64,000 bases of DNA from the NCBI GenBank assembly GCA_963691655.1, contig OY829326.1, positions 85,305,235 to 85,369,234 on the forward strand. Reading direction: 5' to 3'. Positions within the stretch are counted from its first letter, which is position 1. Each line of letters starts with the position of its first letter. The notes beneath the pieces were generated by a model. It was not told the origin of the DNA. It saw nothing but the letters and a program-made list of their open reading frames with translations, and ran no database searches. Positions 58,561 through 64,000 of this stretch are shown here, one piece after another. The DNA is from Toxonevra muliebris. Its lineage: Eukaryota > Arthropoda > Insecta > Diptera > Pallopteridae. Made by a program: the position numbers and the translations under genes.

Positions 58561-58979
58561 TCAACCATATTAACCTTAGGAAGGCAACACTTTTTTGTCT
58601 ACGTAAATAGCAACATTTTTAAACAGAAAAAATTAAACTTATTTATTACAAAGTATTCATTTTATTCATTACTATAATAAATAAAATTTACTATAAAATA
58701 AATACATTAATTTGTTTTTTATATTAAATACAGTTAACCCTTTAGTAGGCCAATTTTTTTCAGGAATAAAAATATGAGGATTGGTTGATTTTAATGTATA
58801 AAACTCAGAAATGAAATCGAAAATCGAATTGGAGTCTTTATTTTTGCTCGAGGTGAGAAAATAGGTGGTCCATTAAAAAGCCTGTAGTCCCGATAAATGG
58901 AAAAGTAAAAAATTATTATGTATTCAAATTGCATAAATGTAAAATATAATCAATTCCCTATTTCCTATTACTTTTTCAT
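58561..58979. other. AT-rich spacer
   Basis: No coding sequence. TTAACCCTTTAGTAGGCC at 58734 looks like a piggyBac-type end, but no convincing partner was found. Confidence 0.45.
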
Positions 58980-59620
58980 TAAAGTGACAGTCAGGCTGCA
59001 CTTAAATCCTTGCTTAATTCTCTAACCACATCTAAACTTGTTATGCATTGTAAATCCAGGCTTAATAGTGTTGGAAAACCGAATATCCTGCTGTTGATAT
59101 GGGTTTCTGGACACTCAGGAATTTCAGGAAATTAATCTGCTGAAAGGTTCGGAAACTGGTTTCCTGGGCCCTGAACCTGTACTCTCTTTGTCGTCTACAG
59201 CCAACAAGATCACCATTAATGAGTCGATTCGACCCGCACTCGTAAATGGGAGTAACTGAGGGGCTGTAGACAGACAAAGGCCATGTTACCTGTTATCTCG
59301 AAGCGTCTAACAGACTTTCTGTTATCACTTAACAGAAAGAGCTGTAGGAAGCTGGTGGGACTATATACAAGTCACTTCTTTTGGGCCAAACATTTGAATA
59401 TGATTGGCCTGGGAGTTAGTGCCTTCTGTGCTTCCTGTGGTTTGGAGGAAGAATGTGAAGCGACGGTAGACCACTTTCTTAGTGTCTGCCCCGCTTTCCG
59501 CCAGATCAGAGTTAGCATATTTGGCACTGGAGTGTTGGGAGACGAACACCTGAGCTCTTTAACACCGCAGGATCTGCCAAGATTTATTAACCCATTTTGG
59601 TCAGCCCGGTGATTCTAGTC
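58980..59620 (+). pseudogene. LINE RNase H end and zinc knuckle
   Basis: It starts in SDSQAALKSLLNSL (RNase H second Asp) and LLLIWVSGHSGISGN. After frame breaks and a short deletion it gives a 109-codon frame (59283-59612) with LTDFLLSLNRKSCRKLVGL, YTSHFFWAKHLNMIGLG and the knuckle CASCGLEEECEATVDHFLSVC. It ends in LTPQDLPRFINPFWSAR. It is the C-terminus of the LOA/R1/I-type LINE, parallel to 37280-37516. Confidence 0.87.
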
Positions 59621-59844
59621 ACCACTACTTTGAGAGACCATAGCGCCGCAGATACAGCAAATATGAGACAATTTTTTATTTCAACGCTTACAAGGGACAT
59701 TTTTAAAAAAGCAATTTGAAGGATTTTTATGTGTATGTGTGTGTGTGGTATGAGTAAACCCTTAAAAAACGTATTTTTTAATATTTTTAATGTTTCATAA
59801 GAAAATCTGACCAAAAATCAAAGAAGAATTGCAAAAAGTACATA

Positions 59845-60526
59845 CATTCTGTCAAATAAGTACCCGGAAGTTCTCATTTTAAATTTTCCCTCTGAGAATA
59901 TTTAAAAAAAAATTTTTTCCCAGGTTGGCACAACTGTCAACCACTATTCTGTGAATTTTTATTGCTATGTGTCATTTAGTTTGGTTACGGCATCATTAAG
60001 AACAAGTCAACCTTTTGTGTGCGTTGCGATTTTTACTATGGATAAAAATATCGAACAAAGAGTTTGTGTGAAATTTTGTGTTTCAAACGAAATTTCTTGT
60101 GCCAAAACGACATGTTTTGGGTATGCGGAAAGTCTCAGCGCGATTGGTGCCAAAAGATCTGAATTTTCTTCAAAAAGTGAATCGCAGTAAGGTGGCTGAA
60201 GACATGCTTGAACGCGTAAATTCCGATCCAACGTTCATCGAACGCATCATAACTGGTGACGAGACATGGGTTTTCGAGTACGACATGCAAACAAGTCAAC
60301 AATCATCGGAATGGCGCGCCAAAAATGAGCCGAAACCGAAATCGCAACGCACACAAAAGGTTGACTTGTTCTTAATGACGCCGTAACCAAACTAAATGAC
60401 ACATAGCAATAAAAATTCACAGAATAGTGGTTGACAGTTGTGCCAACCTGGGAAAAAAAATTTTTTGAAATATTCTCAGAGGGAAAATTTAAAATGAGAA
60501 TTTCCGGGTACTTATTTGACAGAATG
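59845..60526 (+). mobile_element. mariner derivative with 188-bp inverted arms
   Basis: It is flanked by TA. Arms 59845-60032 and 60339-60526 are nearly identical inverses from CATTCTGTCAAATAAGTACC to GTGTGCGTTGCGATT. The centre holds a mariner transposase piece: SKVAEDMLERVNSDPTFIER and IITGDETWVFEYDMQTSQQS (first catalytic Asp in TGDE), then SSEWRAKNEP. The right arm is thus an inverted copy of the element's own 5' end, including the start of the coding region, in place of the normal 3' end. Confidence 0.88.
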
Positions 60527-60652
60527 TAGAACGGTAGTGGTAGTTCCTTTCAAGTGAACTAACTGTCAGTAAAAATAACTGTCTTTGTAATTCGCATTTA
60601 TTTTACAGTATTTTCACTTATATAGATTGTTGAAATTAGGGAACTATCACAA

Positions 60653-60701
60653 AGGTCACTGATGAAGAACCGTACCTGGTTCCGAAACGATCGTCTGATC
60701 T
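60653..60701 (+). ncRNA. Type I hammerhead ribozyme motif, copy 3
   Basis: Stem I 5' strand is GGTCA (60654-60658) and CTGATGA is 60659-60665. One A faces C at the base of stem II. Stem II is GAACC/GGTTC (60667-60671 and 60678-60682) with a 6-nt loop. GAAA is 60684-60687. Stem III is AC/GT with loop GATC (60687-60694), then C17 at 60695. Stem I 3' strand is TGATC (60696-60700). Compared with the 24-kb copies, stem II differs at paired positions with pairing kept. The A-C mismatch at the first stem II pair (normally G-C) may weaken cleavage. Confidence 0.72.
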
Positions 60702-60729
60702 GTTAGTTCTATGAACTTTTTGATATTCT

Positions 60730-61400
60730 TCTGGCATCATTGTTCATTCAAAGTCTAATAATTTTAATAATCTTTTTTATAATTTCATAAAAAATAAATT
60801 TAAACAAAAAAAAACTAAAACTAAACTTATACTAGAATGGGTAAAAAAATGTTTTTTCCAAAACTTTGCTTTCTTTTCATCAAATCGTCGTCGAGCAAAA
60901 AAGTAATATTTTTGCCCACTGGTGACTGAAATTACCAGTCCATATCTCGGGAACCGCTTAAAGAGTCAAAATAGACATACCCTAAAATTTTCTTTGAAAT
61001 CGGTCCACTAAAACTGGTAGCTGCCCAAAATGGGTTAATAAATCTGGTAAATTTAAAATCTGTTATTTAATTTAGATTAAAATTTTGTAAATTACTCGAA
61101 ATGTGATCTCCAACTGGCGGTAAAATTAAAACGAAACAACGCACAGAGTATTGAAGCTATGCAACGTGTAGCTCCGATATTTATCTATCGACTGATTGGA
61201 ATTAATACACATAAAAAACGTATGAACGTATTTCAAATTGTATCAAGCGGTTACCCGACTGGAAAGGGTCCTGCCTACTAGAGAGTTAAAGTAAATCTCT
61301 TTGCGATACTTTTGTCAAATAGTGGGTGACTAAACCAAAAAAGTTACTGTAAGCATCCGAACGAATTCCAATTAATAATAAAAACAGATAAGCCACCAAC
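60730..61400. other. Stretch without a recognised gene
   Basis: No domain signature. Sequence after the hammerhead to about 60770 still resembles the family at 24.3 kb (ATTGTTCATT block). The rest is unassigned. Confidence 0.45.
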
Positions 61401-61780
61401 TGTTAAGAGATAGGGTTATCAGACCTTCAAGATCCCCATATAATTCACCTTTAGTTCAGAAGAAACAGGACGCTTCTAAAGAAAAAAGTACAGATTGGTA
61501 ATCGATCACAGTCACGATAGCAGACAGCTATCTGATTCCCAACATCAACGAGGTTCTGTCTCACCTATGAAAAAAAAACTATTTAGCATAATTAACTTGA
61601 AAAGTGGTTTTCACCAAATTCCTCTGAAGAAAGCTGTTTTTTCTATCTATATGTATGTTTCTCAGGACATATTCATAAAAGATATGCAAGTACAATAATA
61701 TAAATTTGGATCCTTTGAGTTTCGGGTCATATTGGGATTAAAGGGAATATGTAAATCTGCGGATACACTAACTAAAAAAA
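61400..61780 (+). pseudogene. Ty3/Gypsy reverse transcriptase fragment
   Basis: Readings in shifting frames are KKYRLVID (RT block 1), then SDSQHQRGSVSPMKKKLFSI, INLKSGFHQIPLKKA (block A, where the usual catalytic Asp of LDLKSGFHQI is Asn) and YKFGSFEFRV (block B start). It is cut before the YVDD box. It resembles 17.6/297-type insect elements. Confidence 0.75.
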
Positions 61781-61839
61781 AATACCTTAGTAGGTACAGA
61801 GACATTCTGCGGAATAGGTAAACACTCCATATACTAATT

Positions 61840-62280
61840 AGGAAACAAGAAGAAAATCAAAGGAAATTATACTGGGAACACAGACCAGGACTAGAACATT
61901 CGAAAGCACTATTAGGAACCTATAACCTAAAACGCTTCAAGGAATGTATGAATTTGTTAAAGAATAGTGTTAGAATTATTACAGGAATTCTAACAGGTCA
62001 TTGTAGGTTAACTATCACCTAACAAAACTGGGAATTGCATCTAATGAATCATGAAGGTTTTGCAGCAAAGATAGGAATTCTGCGAAGCACATCTTAGGAC
62101 AGTGCCCCGCACTTATGCATATTCGTCAAAGAATGATGATAATCTCAACTCCATAGAAGTAGGATCTATACTAAAAGGAGGCTGGACTTATGGAAACGCT
62201 GTAAGTCCATGAAGGGGCACAATAGATCTTAAACGTCGCAGTGCGCAACCCCAACAATAATAATAATAATATGAATTTAT
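61840..62280 (+). pseudogene. LINE C-terminal fragment with 3' end
   Basis: It reads WEHRPGLEHSKALLGTYNLK, then RIITGILTGHCRLT, LGIASNESCRFC and AKHILGQCPALMHIRQ, a C-terminal zinc knuckle as in R1/I-group LINEs. A (AAT)n tract at 62262-62271 follows the stop region and probably ends the element. Confidence 0.7.
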
Positions 62281-62349
62281 AAACTTATAGCCAATACTGA
62301 ACAGTTTCGTAAAACAAGAAATCGCTGTAATGACATTTTAAGAAGCGAA

Positions 62350-63290
62350 AAGTTTTCGATAGGAGTAGTAAGAACTTTTTGTCCTTTGTAAAGAGAGTAT
62401 AGAACTGTCAATTCCAACTTTTTTCATAGGTGATCGCCTTGTCATTAGCTCGGTTGATAAAGCCAATCTTTTAGGTGCAGGTGTATTTCCGTCTTGTTGC
62501 AAACCTCAACCTATTTCTAAAAAAGCCAATACTACGGACGTTGCGAATTATAGCCCCATCGCAATGAGCTCTACACATTGCGCTTAGGAAATTGAGAGTA
62601 AACGGTATGCTATGAATGGCTAGTTTAATAAGGTTGTCTGTTATCTCACAAAAGAGTGTCCCAACCCTTTGTTAACCCCCTGGTTATGGGTGGGGTGATT
62701 ATTGCGGAGTCAGCAACTCTTGATATTCTGGGCATGTCCATCCAATGTGACGTTCGTTGAAATAATCATATTTTTGAAGTGTCGATAGAAGCAGTCAAGT
62801 GCCTCAACTGTCTGAAGCGGTGTAAGAAATATTTCACTCCGAATGATCTCCGCTATGGGCAGGAGCTTCACGAACGCAACTAGAGCTACTGGACAGTATT
62901 CAACATCGAGCGATAAAGCTAATAGGAGGCAGTAGGGTTTTCAACTCTATTGACTTCTTGGAGCACCGTAGAAACGTGGCCTGTGTGACTCTGTTCTACC
63001 AGTATTTTCACGGTAGATCTTCCGCTGAGATACGGAATTTGATTCCACTAGTATCCACATGTGTTCACTACAACTACATGAACCGCAAGCGGTTCTTTTC
63101 TCTGCCGTACCGCGCGTATATGGAATAAGCTCCCTGGAACCGTTTTTCCTGATTTTTACGACATTTCCAAATTTAAAGCAAACGTTCACAACTTTTTCTC
63201 TCTCTTTTCTCCTACCACTTATCTATACTCCTCTCCCAATCAACGCAATGCTTTGCAATCATAGGAGTACCCCCTGAGTGTTGATTGCTT
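62350..63290 (+). pseudogene. LINE RT fragments and C-terminus (CR1-like)
   Basis: Broken frames show DVANYSPIAMSS (RT block 2 like) near 62540. Downstream come the conserved C-terminal blocks SIDFLEHRRNVACVTLFYQY and FHGRSSAEIRN, LIPLVSTCVHYNYMNRKRFF and SLPYRA, then NLKQTFTTF. The C-terminal LEHRR..LFY.YFHG pattern occurs in CR1-like and related LINEs of insects. Many frameshifts and stops. Confidence 0.65.
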
Positions 63291-64000
63291 TAAAAAAAAG
63301 AAGGGTTGAGGGTAACATTAAAATATTGTTGCAGCATTTTGTCAAGAAAAAAATCGCTTTTAGTCTATTTACAAAGATTCGCCAATTATTTATGTTACGC
63401 GCTATTGCTCTTAATTCGCTGAATGTTTTGCCTGTTTCACTCATAACTGTTCGTTTTTATGGGACGCCCTTGCGGATTTCATTCCGATGGAGTAAGCGCA
63501 ATTGCACTTACAGGTTTGCGGAGCGTGTGTCCTAGTCATCCACATTTTTTTTTCATGATGTCAATTCAAATATGGTGTTGATGTGCTATACTCTACAAAC
63601 GTTCTCAAGATCCGCGCAAGACATCTGTTAACGAATACCTGGAGTTTATGTAAGACTACAGCCGTTAAAAACCAAGGTTCAGATCCATATAGCAGCATTG
63701 TTTTTACACACGCATTGCAAATTTTGATTTTGATTAGTATCCCTTTTGCTCTCCAAACACTTTTCTGGCTTGCAAACACGTATCTTACCTTCTTCAACCT
63801 GTTGTTGACGTCAGCTACTGTACCACCATCAATCGATACAATACAGCCTAAGTATTCGATTTGCTCTACATCCTCAACTTACGTTCCCCTTATATTGGCC
63901 TACGTAAGCATTGATTCTCCAGAATTTGGTTTTGGAGATGTTATGTAGATTTTTAGTCCCATTTTTTTGCATGATATTCAAAATATCCCAATTTATTACG
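63291..64000 (-). pseudogene. LINE RT C-terminus running off the window
   Basis: From the right edge down, readings are VEQIEYLGCIVSIDGGTVAD (RT thumb), then VRYVFASQKSVWRAKGILIK, KTMLLYGSEPWFLTAV and LHKLQVFVNRCLARILRTF. Broken frames continue to KTFSELRAIARNINNWRIFV near 63400. LLYG.E.W..T and the final ELRAIA.N...W are shared by a large insect LINE group. The 5' part lies beyond 64000. Confidence 0.75.

Noticed and set aside
58734..61037. Possible 2.3-kb TTAA element (TTAACCCTTTAGTAGG at left, TGGGTTAA at right)
   Set aside because: The two ends agree only over CCC plus a few bases, and the interior is a patchwork of LINE, mariner and hammerhead sequence. Two TTAA sites with adjacent CCC/GGG are expected by chance in AT-rich DNA of this length.

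Overview
The window is repeat-rich, AT-rich nuclear DNA from an insect, most likely a higher (cyclorrhaphan) fly. The reasons are spliceosomal introns with good GTAAGT donors and pyrimidine-rich acceptors, fly-like LINEs (Jockey-type, and LOA/R1/I-type with RNase H), Tc1/mariner, hAT and piggyBac-like elements, and a host gene that reads like the dipteran ABHD18 orthologue. No intact transposon gene is present. Nearly every element carries stops, frameshifts or nested insertions.

One host gene is supported, and it frames the window. Three consecutive minus-strand exons of an ABHD18-like alpha/beta hydrolase lie at 51542-51809, 33269-33381 and 8811-8949. Their splice phases fit and give 173 continuous codons ending at the GLSMGGH nucleophile elbow. 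They are separated by introns of 18,160 and 24,319 bp. At least 8.8 kb of further intron runs to the left edge. The start exon was not found to the right.

Layout. 0.8-7.7 kb: remnants of a Gypsy element (gag, integrase, one LTR) with LINE, TTAA-type and Tc1 insertions. 7.7-8.3 kb: a Tigger-like MITE. 9.2-15.2 kb: two clusters of TTAA-flanked MITEs, one holding a LINE. 15.2-19.5 kb: a long inverted repeat with arms of about 0.65 kb. 22.1-22.4 kb: a tRNA-headed SINE. 24.0-24.4 kb: a 170-bp-arm inverted repeat carrying a hammerhead ribozyme on each strand. 24.8-25.6 kb: a hAT MITE with perfect target duplication. 26.1-32.0 kb: two minus-strand LINEs. 33.5-37.5 kb: two related DNA elements with a PHD-like cysteine cluster, and repeats. 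40.9-45.5 kb: a LINE split by a 3.2-kb hAT element. 46-50.6 kb: MITEs and a LINE fragment. 52.5-56.4 kb: a mariner with a nested MITE, then a 2.2-kb inverted-repeat element with a nested TTAA MITE. 57.6-64 kb: Gypsy gag/protease and RT fragments, an inverted mariner derivative, a third hammerhead and four LINE fragments.

The most interesting signals are the hammerhead ribozymes (two near-identical copies plus a third with compensatory stem changes), the TTAA elements that share junctions, and a SINE whose 3' tail matches the 3' end of a LINE in the same window.
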